This document shows, piece by piece, positions 9,171 through 19,487 of a stretch of DNA of 58,796 bases (positions are counted from its first letter, which is position 1; each line of letters starts with the position of its first letter). The stretch covers positions 1-58,796 of the forward strand of contig JAFEGA010000023.1 in the NCBI GenBank assembly GCA_018240285.1. The letters run 5' to 3'. The translations under genes and the position numbers were made by a program. Under the pieces are notes generated by a model. The model ran no database searches. It worked only from the letters and a program-made list of their open reading frames with translations, and had not been told where the DNA came from. This DNA comes from Pseudomonadota bacterium. GTDB taxonomy: Bacteria; Pseudomonadota; Gammaproteobacteria; Burkholderiales; Nitrosomonadaceae.

Positions 9171-11582
9171 ATGGTCAATATAGAAATCGACGGTAAGCAA
9201 GTATCTGTACCTAAAGGAAGCACTATTATGGATGGTGCTAAGCAGATTGGTGTGTATATTCCACATTTTTGCTACCATAAGAAATTATCCATTGCTGCCA
9301 ATTGCCGCATGTGTTTGGTACAAGTTGAGAAAGCACCCAAACCGCTGCCCGCATGTGCTACACCGGTTATGGATGGAATGAAGGTATATACACATTCACA
9401 ACAAGCGATCACGGCACAAAAAGGGGTGATGGAATTTCTGCTGATAAATCATCCGCTGGATTGCCCAATTTGTGATCAAGGCGGTGAGTGCCAATTGCAA
9501 GATCTGGCGGTGGGGTATGGATCTAGCGGTTCGCGCTACACTGAAGCGAAGCGAGTGGTCGTCAATAAGAATTTGGGGCCATTGATTTCAACGGATATGA
9601 CGCGATGTATTCATTGCACACGCTGTGTCCGCTTTGGTCAGGAAATTGCTGGAATTATGGAACTTGGAATGGCAGGGCGTGGTGAACACTCTGAAATTCT
9701 TGCTTTTGTCGGTAAGACTGTCAATTCTGAGTTATCGGGTAATGTCATTGATCTTTGTCCGGTTGGTGCACTGGTTAGTAAGCCTTTCCGTTATTCCGCG
9801 CGTACCTGGGAATTATCGCGCAGAAAATCAATAAGCCCGCATTGTGGACTGGGCTCAAATCTGGTTGTGCAAGTCAAGCAGAATCGTGTCATGCGCGTAC
9901 TTCCCCGTGACAATGAAGCGATTAATGAATGTTGGTTGTCGGACAAAGACCGATTCTCCTATGAGGGATTGAATTCGGAAGATAGGCTGACAAATCCCAT
10001 GATCAAGCGTGACGGGCAATGGATTGAATGCAACTGGCAAGAAGCATTGGAGTTTACGGCGCATTCTTTGCAGATTATTAAACAAAAATATGGTGCCAAA
10101 AGCATAGCGGCATTAGGTTCTCCGCACAGTACAGCCGAAGAACTTTATTTGTTGCAGAAGTTATTGCGTGCGATGGGTAGTGGGAACATTGACCATCGCT
10201 TACGTCAATCTGATTTTCGTGCGGATAAGAAAATGCTGGGCATTCCGTGGCTGGGAACCAGTATCGCGGATATATCACAATTAAAATCAGCGCTAATTAT
10301 CGGTAGTACGCTTCGTAAAGATCATCCGTTGATTGCACAACGTTTGCGTCAGGCCGTCAAGAACGGCATGCAGTTAAATATAGTCAATCCTATTGATGAT
10401 GATTTGCTGGTTACGATTGTGAACAAAGCAATTGTTTCGCCGGCTGCAATGGTTAGAGTTCTGGCGGAAATCCTAAAAGCAGCAGCAGAGATCAAGGGAA
10501 CGGGATTAACCAATGAGTTGAAACAGAACATTGATGCGCTAAACGTTTCAAGCACAGCTAACGCGTTTGCTATTGCTTCCAGCTTGATAGAAAATGCTCC
10601 GGCAGCAATTTATCTGGGTAATCTATCACAGCATCATCCGGATTATTCAATGATCAATTTGCTTTCCAGTTTAATTGCACAAATAACAGGGGCAAGTTAT
10701 GGTGTATTGGGTGAAGCGGCCAATAGTGTTGGTGCTTATTTAGCGGGTGCAGTACCAGAAATCAATTCTGAAACTGTTGTAGCGAGTTTAGGTTATACAG
10801 AATCCGGATTAAACGCTGCACAAATTTTAGGGTTTAGTAATGACTCCACAGAGAGTAAATGCCAAGCACTAATATTAATGAATGTGGAACCGGAATTTGA
10901 TACCTACAATTCGCAGGTAGCACTTAAAACAATCAGGTCGAGTGAGTTTGTGGTATCACTAAGTTCTTTTCATGGAAATGCTAAAGAGTATGCAGATGTA
11001 TTATTGCCGATAGCGCCATTTACTGAAACATCAGGAACTTTTGTTAATACAGAAGGAAGAGTGCAAAGTTTTAATGGTGTTGTATCACCGCTGGGTGAAA
11101 CTCGACCAGCTTGGAAAGTGTTACGTGTTTTGGCTAACTTGCTGGAACTGGAGAAATTTGATTACGAAACTCCTGAACAGATTCGTCAAGAGATTTTTCC
11201 TAATGGTATAGAAATCAATCAGTATCTGAGTAATAAATTGAAGAGTGGTGGTGTTGCGAATATAGTGATTGAAGATCAGAGTATACGGCGCATAGGAGAA
11301 ATACCGATTTATCAAGCTGATCCGATTGTGCGGCGTGCTCGGTCTTTACAAGCTACACATGATGCAGAGCCACCTAAGGCTTGGATGGCACCTCAAATGC
11401 TGGCGAAACTGGGAATTGCCACTGGCGATCAAGTGAGAGTTAAGCAGGGAGGGGGAATTGTGCAGCTTGAAGCGGCTCACGATGAAAAATTACCGGCGAA
11501 TTGTGTGCGGATAGCAGGAGCTCATTCTAAAACGGCTGCACTAGGTGCTTTGTTTGGCGAAATTATGCTGGAAAAATTGTAA
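9171..11582 (+). CDS. nuoG: NADH-quinone oxidoreductase subunit G
   Basis: Large peripheral subunit carrying the electron-relay clusters. N1b [2Fe-2S] ligands are C34, C45, C48 and C62; N5 ligands are H94, C98, C101 and C107; N4 ligands are C146, C149, C152 and C196. The extra cluster N7 of E. coli and Thermus needs four cysteines in the following domain, but here only C225 and C254 occur, so N7 should be absent, as in mitochondria. The remaining 550 residues form the molybdopterin-oxidoreductase-like domain with no visible cofactor role. Length 803 is within the family range. Confidence 0.96.
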   Translation: MVNIEIDGKQVSVPKGSTIMDGAKQIGVYIPHFCYHKKLSIAANCRMCLVQVEKAPKPLPACATPVMDGMKVYTHSQQAITAQKGVMEFLLINHPLDCPICDQGGECQLQDLAVGYGSSGSRYTEAKRVVVNKNLGPLISTDMTRCIHCTRCVRFGQEIAGIMELGMAGRGEHSEILAFVGKTVNSELSGNVIDLCPVGALVSKPFRYSARTWELSRRKSISPHCGLGSNLVVQVKQNRVMRVLPRDNEAINECWLSDKDRFSYEGLNSEDRLTNPMIKRDGQWIECNWQEALEFTAHSLQIIKQKYGAKSIAALGSPHSTAEELYLLQKLLRAMGSGNIDHRLRQSDFRADKKMLGIPWLGTSIADISQLKSALIIGSTLRKDHPLIAQRLRQAVKNGMQLNIVNPIDDDLLVTIVNKAIVSPAAMVRVLAEILKAAAEIKGTGLTNELKQNIDALNVSSTANAFAIASSLIENAPAAIYLGNLSQHHPDYSMINLLSSLIAQITGASYGVLGEAANSVGAYLAGAVPEINSETVVASLGYTESGLNAAQILGFSNDSTESKCQALILMNVEPEFDTYNSQVALKTIRSSEFVVSLSSFHGNAKEYADVLLPIAPFTETSGTFVNTEGRVQSFNGVVSPLGETRPAWKVLRVLANLLELEKFDYETPEQIRQEIFPNGIEINQYLSNKLKSGGVANIVIEDQSIRRIGEIPIYQADPIVRRARSLQATHDAEPPKAWMAPQMLAKLGIATGDQVRVKQGGGIVQLEAAHDEKLPANCVRIAGAHSKTAALGALFGEIMLEKL

Positions 11583-11604
11583 AGGCGATGGTTGGAGTTT
11601 ATTA

Positions 11605-12702
11605 ATGGAGAATATTCAACAATATTTCGTGGAAATATTCGGAGCAGAATGGGGTGCCATGCTGTTTTCATTAGCATCCAACATGACATTTATCTTTGCA
11701 ATTGTTATTCCATTGCTATTAGGTGTGGCATATTTGACCTTTGCAGAACGCAAAATAATAGCTTATATGCAGATTCGTGTTGGTCCCAATAGAGTCACTT
11801 TCTTTGGGATACCGTGGTTGCGTGGTTGGGGGCAGCCAATTGCTGACGCAGTTAAAGCAATCATGAAGGAAATTGTTATTCCGACGGGGGCAAACAAACT
11901 GCTCTTTGTATTGGCTCCAGTTTTGACTATTATGCCAGCGTTGGCGGCCTGGGCGGTAATTCCGTTTTCTCCAGAATTAGTCTTAGCCGATATTAATGCT
12001 GGATTGCTTTATATTTTGGCAATGACGTCAATGGGGATATACGGCATTATTATTGCGGGATGGGCATCTAATTCTAAATATGCATTTTTGGGTGCCATGC
12101 GCTCAGCTGCACAGGTAGTGTCATATGAATTGGCAATGGGCTTTGCCTTGGTATGTGTTTTGATGATGTCACAGAGCTTAAATCTGGGGGATATTGTGAA
12201 TGGACAGCAAGGCAGCAGTTTTTTGAATTGGTATTTAATACCACTGTTCCCAATGTTTTTGGTTTACTTGATTTCAGGTGTTGCAGAAACTAATCGCGCA
12301 CCTTTTGATGTAGCTGAAGGTGAATCGGAAATTGTTGCAGGATTCCATGTGGATTATTCAGGTATGGCTTTCACAGTATTTTTCCTGGCTGAATATTCTA
12401 ATATGATATTGGTTGCAACTTTGACGTCTATTATGTTTTTAGGGGGATGGCTGCCGCCTGTCGATATGGCACCATTTACTCTGATACCGGGTATAGTATG
12501 GTTACTATTGAAGATTGCATTTATTTTATTCTTTTTTCTTTGGTTTCGTGCGACCTTCCCACGTTATCGCTATGATCAAATTATGCGATTGGGTTGGAAA
12601 ATCTTTATCCCGATTACGCTTGTATGGATTGTTTTATTGGGTTCAATAATGCAATTACCTGAATCTATTAGGAATACATTTCCGTTGAATATCTGGTTTT
12701 AA
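11605..12702 (+). CDS. nuoH: NADH-quinone oxidoreductase subunit H
   Basis: Membrane subunit (ND1 homologue) that forms the quinone channel next to NuoB/D. Conserved elements include [18 protein letters not shown] near the N-terminus and [20 protein letters not shown] in the central loop; about eight hydrophobic segments are visible. The open frame begins at 11545 within nuoG, but the ATG at 11605 gives the family N-terminus (MENIQQYF) and has GGTTGGAG 8-15 bases upstream. The resulting 365 residues are normal. Confidence 0.95.
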   Translation: MENIQQYFVEIFGAEWGAMLFSLASNMTFIFAIVIPLLLGVAYLTFAERKIIAYMQIRVGPNRVTFFGIPWLRGWGQPIADAVKAIMKEIVIPTGANKLLFVLAPVLTIMPALAAWAVIPFSPELVLADINAGLLYILAMTSMGIYGIIIAGWASNSKYAFLGAMRSAAQVVSYELAMGFALVCVLMMSQSLNLGDIVNGQQGSSFLNWYLIPLFPMFLVYLISGVAETNRAPFDVAEGESEIVAGFHVDYSGMAFTVFFLAEYSNMILVATLTSIMFLGGWLPPVDMAPFTLIPGIVWLLLKIAFILFFFLWFRATFPRYRYDQIMRLGWKIFIPITLVWIVLLGSIMQLPESIRNTFPLNIWF

Positions 12703-12716
12703 AATAGAGAAATAAA

Positions 12717-13205
12717 ATGGATCGTATTAGAAAGTTTTTCAGTACTTTTTTGCTGTTTGAGCTTCTGAAGGGAATGGCGGTTACCGGTCGATATTTATTT
12801 AAACCAAAGATCACCGTGCATTTTCCAGAGGAAAAGACGCCTCAATCACCACGATTTCGCGGTCTTCATGCATTGCGCCGTTATCCGAATGGTGAAGAGC
12901 GATGTATCGCATGTAAGTTATGCGAAGCCGTATGTCCAGCAATGGCAATCACGATCGATTCGGAACAGCGTGCAGATGGCACACGCCGAACCACACGGTA
13001 TGATATTGATTTGAGTAAATGTATCTTTTGCGGTTTTTGTGAGGAGTCATGTCCGGTTGATTCGATTGTGGAGACTCGTATACTGGAGTATCACGGGGAA
13101 AAGCGGGGCGATTTGATCTATACTAAAGAAATGTTATTGGCTATTGGCGATCGTTACGAGGAACAGATTGCCAAAGATCGAGAAGCTGATGCACGTTATC
13201 GCTGA
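12717..13205 (+). CDS. nuoI: NADH-quinone oxidoreductase subunit I
   Basis: Ferredoxin-like subunit bearing clusters N6a and N6b between NuoG and NuoB. The two 8-cysteine sets are clear: C63, C66, C69, C73 ([12 protein letters not shown]) and C102, C105, C108, C112 ([12 protein letters not shown]). The N-terminal amphipathic helix that anchors it to the membrane arm is also visible (residues 5-25). Length 162 is normal. It lies 14 bases after nuoH and 20 bases before nuoJ. Confidence 0.97.
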   Translation: MDRIRKFFSTFLLFELLKGMAVTGRYLFKPKITVHFPEEKTPQSPRFRGLHALRRYPNGEERCIACKLCEAVCPAMAITIDSEQRADGTRRTTRYDIDLSKCIFCGFCEESCPVDSIVETRILEYHGEKRGDLIYTKEMLLAIGDRYEEQIAKDREADARYR

Positions 13206-13225
13206 ATCTTGCCGGTAGATAAAAA

Positions 13226-13831
13226 ATGAGTTTTCAAGATATTTTATTTTATATTTTTTCAGCTATTTTGGTTGTATCAGCGCTGGGTGTAATTACTGTG
13301 CGTAATCCAGTAAATTCAGCATTATTATTGGTTTTAGCGTTTGTCACGTGTGCAGGTTTGTGGCTACTGCTAGAAGCTGAATTTTTAGCAATCGCTTTAG
13401 TATTGGTATATGTTGGCGCTGTCATGGTATTGTTTTTATTTGTAGTTATGATGCTCGATATCAATCTGGATCGATTACGTGAAGGATTCTGGAAATGGTT
13501 TCCCTTTGGTGCAGTTGTTGCATTAATTATGGTCGCAGAAATGTCAATGGTACTGATGGGAAAATATTTCGGGTTAGAAGAAATGCCTGTACCCAGATCA
13601 CAAGATGCGGATTATAGTAATACACGAGAGTTAGGGCGGTTGATTTACACTGAATATGTTTATGCATTTGAGCTAGCCGCAGTGCTTTTATTGGTTGCGA
13701 TGGTAGCAGCCATAGCACTGACTTTGCGTCATCGAGAAGATAAGAAATCTCCAAACCCATCCAAACAAGTTAAAGTGCGGAAAGAAGATCGGCTACGAAT
13801 AGTTACAATGCCTGCGGAGAAAAGAGAGTAA
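13226..13831 (+). CDS. nuoJ: NADH-quinone oxidoreductase subunit J
   Basis: Membrane-arm subunit (ND6 homologue). Five hydrophobic segments are apparent. The third contains YVGAVMVLFLFVVMML (residues about 62-77), the conserved helix whose pi-bulge is thought to take part in coupling. The C-terminal 40 residues are hydrophilic and lysine-rich. At 201 residues it is slightly longer than the E. coli protein, as usual in betaproteobacteria. Confidence 0.95.
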   Translation: MSFQDILFYIFSAILVVSALGVITVRNPVNSALLLVLAFVTCAGLWLLLEAEFLAIALVLVYVGAVMVLFLFVVMMLDINLDRLREGFWKWFPFGAVVALIMVAEMSMVLMGKYFGLEEMPVPRSQDADYSNTRELGRLIYTEYVYAFELAAVLLLVAMVAAIALTLRHREDKKSPNPSKQVKVRKEDRLRIVTMPAEKRE

Positions 13832-13888
13832 CGGAATCATGGAATGGATTTGTGGCATTTTTATAAATATAGAAAGAGGTAGTTAGCT

Positions 13889-14194
13889 TTGATATCGTTA
13901 TCTCATTATCTCGTTCTTGGAGCGATTTTATTTGCGATCGGCTTGGTTGGTATTTTTCTCAACAGAAAGAATGTCATCATTCTGCTGATGTCGATTGAAT
14001 TAATGCTGCTGGCAGTAAATATGAACTTTGTTGCATTTTCGCATTATCTGCAAGATATATCAGGTCAGATCTTCGTATTTTTCATCTTGACGGTTGCCGC
14101 AGCAGAATCTGCAATAGGTTTGGCAATTTTGGTAGTGCTGTTTCGCAACATGCGTACGATTAATGTCGATGATTTGGATGAGCTCAAGGGTTAG
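13889..14194 (+). CDS. nuoK: NADH-quinone oxidoreductase subunit K
   Basis: Small membrane subunit (ND4L homologue) with three hydrophobic helices. The two conserved membrane glutamates of the proton path appear in [11 protein letters not shown] and [11 protein letters not shown]. Start is TTG 13889 with a good Shine-Dalgarno-like GAAAGAGGT about 10 bases upstream; the encoded 101 residues are the standard length. It lies between nuoJ and nuoL. Confidence 0.95.
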   Translation: MISLSHYLVLGAILFAIGLVGIFLNRKNVIILLMSIELMLLAVNMNFVAFSHYLQDISGQIFVFFILTVAAAESAIGLAILVVLFRNMRTINVDDLDELKG

Positions 14195-14250
14195 TACGCA
14201 ATAATTAATTATTTTAAGTACCTATCACTAATAAAGAATTTTCTATTGAG

Positions 14251-16191
14251 ATGCAAAAACTTTACTTACTGGTGCCACTTGCTCCACTGTTTGGTGCACT
14301 TATAGCTGGATTATTTGGACGTTTTATTGGATCCATTTGGAGTCATAGGACGACTATTGCATTAGTTTTTGTTTCTTTATTGGCATCTATCGTTATTTTC
14401 TTAGATGTACTAGAGGGTAATAGTTATAACGGCAGTGTCTATACTTGGTTAGTTTCTGGTGATACGCGATTTGAAGTTGGATTTTTAATCGATCAATTAT
14501 CAGCAACTATGATGATTGTCGTCAGCTTAGTTTCACTCATGGTACATATTTATACCATTGGGTATATGCATGATGATCCGGGTTATCAACGTTTTTTCAG
14601 TTATATCTCATTATTTACCTTCTCAATGATGATGCTGGTAATGTCGAATAACTTCCTGCAGTTATTTTTTGGCTGGGAAGCTGTTGGCTTGGTTTCTTAT
14701 TTATTAATTGGATTCTGGTACACCCGTCCTACTGCAATTTACGCCAATATGAAAGCATTCTTGGTAAATAGGGTTGGTGATTTTGGTTTTCTTCTCGGTA
14801 TTGCATTGGTGTTAATGCACTTTGGTACTTTGGATTACGCATCTGTATTTGCTCAAGCGCCTGGAATTGTTGATGAGAAAATTGAATTAATACCTGGTAT
14901 GTCTTGGCTAGTAATTACGCTGATCTGTATTTTGTTATTTATTGGTGCGATGGGTAAATCAGCGCAATTTCCGTTGCATGTGTGGCTACCGGATTCTATG
15001 GAAGGCCCTACGCCGATTTCTGCATTAATTCACGCGGCTACGATGGTAACGGCTGGTATTTTTATGGTGGCACGCATGTCACCTTTATTCGAATTATCGG
15101 AAACCGCGCTATCAGTTATTTTGATAATTGGCGGCATTACTACATTATTTATGGCCCTAGTTGCAGTTGTGCAAACCGATATAAAACGTGTAGTTGCCTA
15201 TTCCACGTTATCACAATTGGGCTATATGACAGTTGCTTTAGGTGCCTCAGCTTATTCCGTCGCGATTTTCCATCTAATGACTCATGCTTTTTTTAAAGCT
15301 GTTTTATTTTTGGGTGCGGGTTCTGTCATCATTGCTATGCATCACGAGCAAAATATGGAAAAAATGGGCGGATTGAAACGCTATATGCCAATTACGTACT
15401 GGACGATGTTTATCGCCGCTTTAGCCAGTGCCGGTGTGCCAGGATTTTCAGGTTTTTTTTCAAAGGATGCCATTATAGAAGCGGTTCATTTTGCCAATAT
15501 CCCAGGTGTCGGTTTTGCCTATTTTTGCGTATTGACAACCGTATTTGTCACAGCTTTGTATACGTTCCGCTTGATATTCATGACATTTCACGGTAATACC
15601 CGAATGGATAAACATACCAAAGAACATTTGCACGAATCGCCATGGGTAGTTACTTTACCACTAATTGTGCTTGCAATACCTACTATTGCGGCAGGCTGGT
15701 TTATTGATCCAATTGTTTTTGGTGATTATTTTAATAATGTAATTCATGTATCACCTCAGCATGATGCTGTCGAAAAATTGGCTGCGGAATTTTCCGGAAT
15801 TGTCAACATGATGCTGCATGCATTTTCTACGGCGCCATTTTGGTTATCCATAGCGGGGATCTTTACTGCTTGGCTTTTATACAATTCAAGAACTGAATGG
15901 CCTGGAAAAATAAAAGCACGTTTTAGTTATTTGTATAACCTTCTGAATCACAAATACTATATTGATGAATTGTATTCATGGATATTTGCGAGTGGAACGC
16001 GAGCTTTAGGAACAGCATTGTGGAAATATGGCGACATCAAAGTGATTGATGGATTCTTTGTCAATGGCACGGCACGAGTTATAGCTTTATCAGCAACTGT
16101 AGTAAGAAGGTATCAGACCGGTTATATCTACCATTATGCTTTTACAATGATTGTCGGCATATTTGTCATCTTGACACTATGGCTTTATTAG
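14251..16191 (+). CDS. nuoL: NADH-quinone oxidoreductase subunit L
   Basis: Distal antiporter-like proton-pumping subunit (ND5 homologue) of complex I. The 646 residues contain many membrane helices. Recognisable conserved blocks include FFGWEAVGLVSYLLIGFWY (helix with the key Glu), the KSAQFPLHVWLPDSMEGPTP broken-helix region with its lysine, and the HAFFKAVLFLGAGS segment. The C-terminal part holds the long lateral helix and last membrane anchor. Followed by nuoM after 74 bases. Confidence 0.96.
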   Translation: MQKLYLLVPLAPLFGALIAGLFGRFIGSIWSHRTTIALVFVSLLASIVIFLDVLEGNSYNGSVYTWLVSGDTRFEVGFLIDQLSATMMIVVSLVSLMVHIYTIGYMHDDPGYQRFFSYISLFTFSMMMLVMSNNFLQLFFGWEAVGLVSYLLIGFWYTRPTAIYANMKAFLVNRVGDFGFLLGIALVLMHFGTLDYASVFAQAPGIVDEKIELIPGMSWLVITLICILLFIGAMGKSAQFPLHVWLPDSMEGPTPISALIHAATMVTAGIFMVARMSPLFELSETALSVILIIGGITTLFMALVAVVQTDIKRVVAYSTLSQLGYMTVALGASAYSVAIFHLMTHAFFKAVLFLGAGSVIIAMHHEQNMEKMGGLKRYMPITYWTMFIAALASAGVPGFSGFFSKDAIIEAVHFANIPGVGFAYFCVLTTVFVTALYTFRLIFMTFHGNTRMDKHTKEHLHESPWVVTLPLIVLAIPTIAAGWFIDPIVFGDYFNNVIHVSPQHDAVEKLAAEFSGIVNMMLHAFSTAPFWLSIAGIFTAWLLYNSRTEWPGKIKARFSYLYNLLNHKYYIDELYSWIFASGTRALGTALWKYGDIKVIDGFFVNGTARVIALSATVVRRYQTGYIYHYAFTMIVGIFVILTLWLY

Positions 16192-16265
16192 CTTTCTTAA
16201 AATAAGAGTTTGAGTGTCTACTATCAACAACTCAACAATAAGTACTAACAAAAAACGGAATAAGC

Positions 16266-17750
16266 ATGTCGTTTGAATTCCCACTATTGAGCTTAATTAT
16301 TTGGCTGCCTATTGTGTTTGGCATTGCCGTTTTTGCAACTGGAAAAGATAATAACGCGCAATTTGCTCGTTGGATTGCTCTCGCAGGATCGATATTAGGA
16401 TTTTTAGTAGCAATTCCGCTATGCAGTAACTTCGATTCCACCACAGGTGCAATGCAATTTGTGGAGAATCATGTCTGGTTTGAGCGCTTCAATGTCAATT
16501 ATCATCTTGGTGTTGACGGGATATCAATGCCGCTGATTTTGTTGAATTGCTTCATTACACCACTTGTTGTTGTGGCAGGATGGGAGGTGATAAGGGAGCG
16601 CGTATCGCAATACATGGGTGCGTTTCTCGTTATGTCTGGTATTGTTAATGGTGTTTTCGCGTCACTGGATGCCATTCTATTTTACGTATTCTGGGAAGCT
16701 TCTTTAATACCGATGTTTTTGATTATCGGTATCTGGGGTGGCCCTAACAGGGTTTATGCTGCAATCAAGTTTTTTCTTTACACATTGCTTGGCTCTTTAT
16801 TGATGCTGATTGCATTCATTTATCTGTATCAAGTATCGGAAGGAAGTTTTTCGATTGAAGATTACCATAAACTTGCAATTCCACTAACACCGCAAATTTT
16901 TATTTTTATCGCATTCTTGCTAGCGTTTGCAGTTAAAGTTCCGATGTGGCCGGTACATACCTGGTTACCGGATGCTCACGTTGAAGCGCCAACAGGTGGG
17001 TCGGTCGTCTTAGCGGCGATTTTGCTGAAATTAGGTGGTTATGGATTTTTACGCTTCTCGTTGCCGATTGCTCCTGATGCTAGCCTTTATTTAGCAGATA
17101 TGATGATCATTCTATCTTTGATTGCTGTTGTTTATATAGGCTTGATTGCATTGATGCAGGCCGATATGAAAAAGCTGATTGCTTATTCATCCGTAGCACA
17201 TATGGGATTTGTTACCTTAGGTTTCTTTTTGTTGAATGCGCACGGAATTGAAGGTGCCATGGTGCAAATGATTTCTCATGGATTTATTTCCGGTGCTATG
17301 TTTCTCTGTGTTGGTGTGTTGTACGATAGATTGCATTCCCGCCAGATTGCCGATTATGGTGGAGTTGTCAATAAAATGCCTATTTTTGCGGCTTTTTTCA
17401 TGTTATTTGCAATGGCGAATGCTGGATTGCCGGGAACGAGCGGTTTCGTCGGTGAATTTATGGTCATACTGAGCGCAATCAAAGTTAATTTTTGGTATGC
17501 ATTTCTGGCCGCGACCACACTCATTTTCGGTGCCGCCTATACCCTGTGGATGTATAAGCGAGTGATATTCGGTGCTATCGCAAGTCCTGCGGTCGAAAGT
17601 TTGCAGGATATTTCAAAACGTGAGTTTGTTTTATTGGCCATTTTGGCAATCTCGGTTTTATGGATCGGTGTACATCCTTATCCATTAACTGAAGTTATGC
17701 ATACGACAGTTGATCAATTGTTAACACATGTCAGTAACAGCAAATTATAA
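16266..17750 (+). CDS. nuoM: NADH-quinone oxidoreductase subunit M
   Basis: Antiporter-like proton-pumping subunit (ND4 homologue). Conserved blocks seen are FYVFWEASLIPMFLIIGIWGG (its core FWEASLIPMFLIIG, with the helix glutamate), KVPMWPVHTWLPDAHVEAPT around the broken helix, and AYSSVAHMGFVTLGFF. The 494 residues and about 14 hydrophobic segments fit the family. It lies 50 bases before nuoN. Confidence 0.96.
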   Translation: MSFEFPLLSLIIWLPIVFGIAVFATGKDNNAQFARWIALAGSILGFLVAIPLCSNFDSTTGAMQFVENHVWFERFNVNYHLGVDGISMPLILLNCFITPLVVVAGWEVIRERVSQYMGAFLVMSGIVNGVFASLDAILFYVFWEASLIPMFLIIGIWGGPNRVYAAIKFFLYTLLGSLLMLIAFIYLYQVSEGSFSIEDYHKLAIPLTPQIFIFIAFLLAFAVKVPMWPVHTWLPDAHVEAPTGGSVVLAAILLKLGGYGFLRFSLPIAPDASLYLADMMIILSLIAVVYIGLIALMQADMKKLIAYSSVAHMGFVTLGFFLLNAHGIEGAMVQMISHGFISGAMFLCVGVLYDRLHSRQIADYGGVVNKMPIFAAFFMLFAMANAGLPGTSGFVGEFMVILSAIKVNFWYAFLAATTLIFGAAYTLWMYKRVIFGAIASPAVESLQDISKREFVLLAILAISVLWIGVHPYPLTEVMHTTVDQLLTHVSNSKL

Positions 17751-17799
17751 AAAATCATTTTGAAACAATAAAAATTCCTGATATAAGGATTAAGAATTA

Positions 17800-19245
17800 A
17801 TGAATTTTATACCACCTGATTTTGCGCCAGCTTCTTCTGAAATTTTTATGCTCATTATGGTGTGCGTGGTCATGCTGGCTGATCTCACTGCAGGTGACAA
17901 TAGGCGTTATGTCGCTTATCTATTGACACAAGTAACGTTATTGGGTTGTGCCGTACTGACCTTTGTATCATTTTCTACCGAAGTCAAACAGACTTTTTAT
18001 GGCATGTATGTCGATGATGCGATGGCGGATATACTTAAACTGATGGTGTATGGTACTGTGTCGGCTGTTCTTGTCTACTCCCATTCCTATATCAGTGATC
18101 GCGGGCTACTGAAAGGTGAGTTTTTCAGCTTAATACTGTTTGCAACTTTGGGAATGATGGTGATGATTTCTGCCAGTCATTTTCTGACTCTTTACATTGG
18201 ATTGGAGTTGCTTTCACTGTCGCTTTATGCGCTAGTTGCGCTACGTCGTGATTCCATTGTGGCGACTGAAGCTGCCATGAAATTCTTTGTATTAGGCGCT
18301 CTTGCTTCTGGATTTTTACTTTACGGCATGTCGATGGTTTATGGTGCAACTGGCACATTGCATGTATCGCAACTGGCTCAGATTATTCAGAGTGAAGCGA
18401 GCAGTAAGGAAGTGTTGGTTGTCGGCCTGGTATTTATTGTAGCTGGAATCAGTTTTAAACTCAGCGCAGCACCATTCCATATGTGGGCTCCGGATGTTTA
18501 TCAAGGTGCTCCGACAGCAATCACTTTATTTATCGGCTCTGCTCCCAAGTTTGCGGCCTTTGGTTTTGTTATGCGTTTATTGATCGAAGGTTTGGGAGAA
18601 ATGGTTTCTGATTGGCAAGGTATGCTGGTAATTCTCGCTATCTTGTCGATGGCAGTGGGTAATATTGCTGCTATTGCACAAACTAATATCAAGCGTATGC
18701 TGGCCTACTCAACTATTTCGCATATGGGATTCTTACTGCTTGGGTTTATCAGTGCCGATTCTAATGGTTACAGCTCGGCGCTGTTTTATGTGATCGCTTA
18801 TGTTCTGATGACGTTAGGAACATTTGCTATGATCATGTTGCTGTGCCGAAGTGGATTCGAAGCTGAGAATATCAATGACTTTAAAGGACTCAGTAAAAGA
18901 AACAGCTGGTATGCGTTTGTTACATTGTTATTGATGCTTTCGTTAGCAGGCATTCCACCGATGATTGGGTTTTATGCGAAATTCTCTGTATTACAAGCTG
19001 TTGTTAATGCCGGGTATATTTGGCTGGCTGTTGCAGCGGTATTGTTCTCATTAATCGGTGCCTTTTATTATTTACGTATTATCAAATTGATGTATTTTGA
19101 CGAGCCAGAAAATACAGAAGTATTGACACCTAATAACGATGTAAAAATCCTATTGAGTGCTAACGGTTTTGCAGTACTGGCTCTAGGTATTTTCCCTCAA
19201 GCGTTGATGAGTCTTAGCTTATACGCCATTCAAAATTCTATGTAA
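17800..19245 (+). CDS. nuoN: NADH-quinone oxidoreductase subunit N
   Basis: Third antiporter-like proton-pumping subunit (ND2 homologue) and last gene of the operon. The broken-helix block [20 protein letters not shown] is clear, as are [16 protein letters not shown] with its glutamate and [16 protein letters not shown]. Length 481 is typical. A perfect inverted repeat starts 10 bases after the stop and probably marks the 3' end of the nuo transcript. Confidence 0.96.
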   Translation: MNFIPPDFAPASSEIFMLIMVCVVMLADLTAGDNRRYVAYLLTQVTLLGCAVLTFVSFSTEVKQTFYGMYVDDAMADILKLMVYGTVSAVLVYSHSYISDRGLLKGEFFSLILFATLGMMVMISASHFLTLYIGLELLSLSLYALVALRRDSIVATEAAMKFFVLGALASGFLLYGMSMVYGATGTLHVSQLAQIIQSEASSKEVLVVGLVFIVAGISFKLSAAPFHMWAPDVYQGAPTAITLFIGSAPKFAAFGFVMRLLIEGLGEMVSDWQGMLVILAILSMAVGNIAAIAQTNIKRMLAYSTISHMGFLLLGFISADSNGYSSALFYVIAYVLMTLGTFAMIMLLCRSGFEAENINDFKGLSKRNSWYAFVTLLLMLSLAGIPPMIGFYAKFSVLQAVVNAGYIWLAVAAVLFSLIGAFYYLRIIKLMYFDEPENTEVLTPNNDVKILLSANGFAVLALGIFPQALMSLSLYAIQNSM

Positions 19246-19254
19246 TCGGAAATA

Positions 19255-19285
19255 AACAAGGATATTCTTTAAAAATATCCTTGTT
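19255..19285 (+). terminator. 3'-end hairpin of the nuo operon
   Basis: Perfect 12-bp stem (AACAAGGATATT at 19255-19266, AATATCCTTGTT at 19274-19285) with a 7-base loop. No T tract follows, so it may act as an RNA 3'-end stabiliser or a Rho-aided terminator rather than a classical intrinsic one. Confidence 0.6.
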
Positions 19286-19432
19286 CAGCACATTCTATAA
19301 AAAGAACGCCTTTCAAGATTGAAAAATTTCTTCCTTGCCGAAGTTATTTTTTCTCTAATTGCACTCTTCTTTACAAACACTACCAGGAATGGTTGTGAAG
19401 TGCATAAAAATATCAATTTTCTATTCAACTAT

Positions 19433-19460
19433 CTTGATTTTCTTAATGCGATCCCCATTT
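19433..19460 (+). promoter_or_regulatory. Sigma-32 (heat-shock) promoter of htpG
   Basis: CTTGATT (19433-19439), a 13-base spacer and CCCCATTT (19453-19460) match the RpoH consensus CTTGAA-N13-15-CCCCATnT, with a perfect -10 element. It lies 27 bases before the htpG GTG, leaving a short leader with GAGGAG. HtpG is a classical sigma-32 regulon member in proteobacteria, so sequence and known regulation agree. Confidence 0.75.
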
Positions 19461-19487
19461 TAAAGCAAAATATTTGAGGAGATTAAC

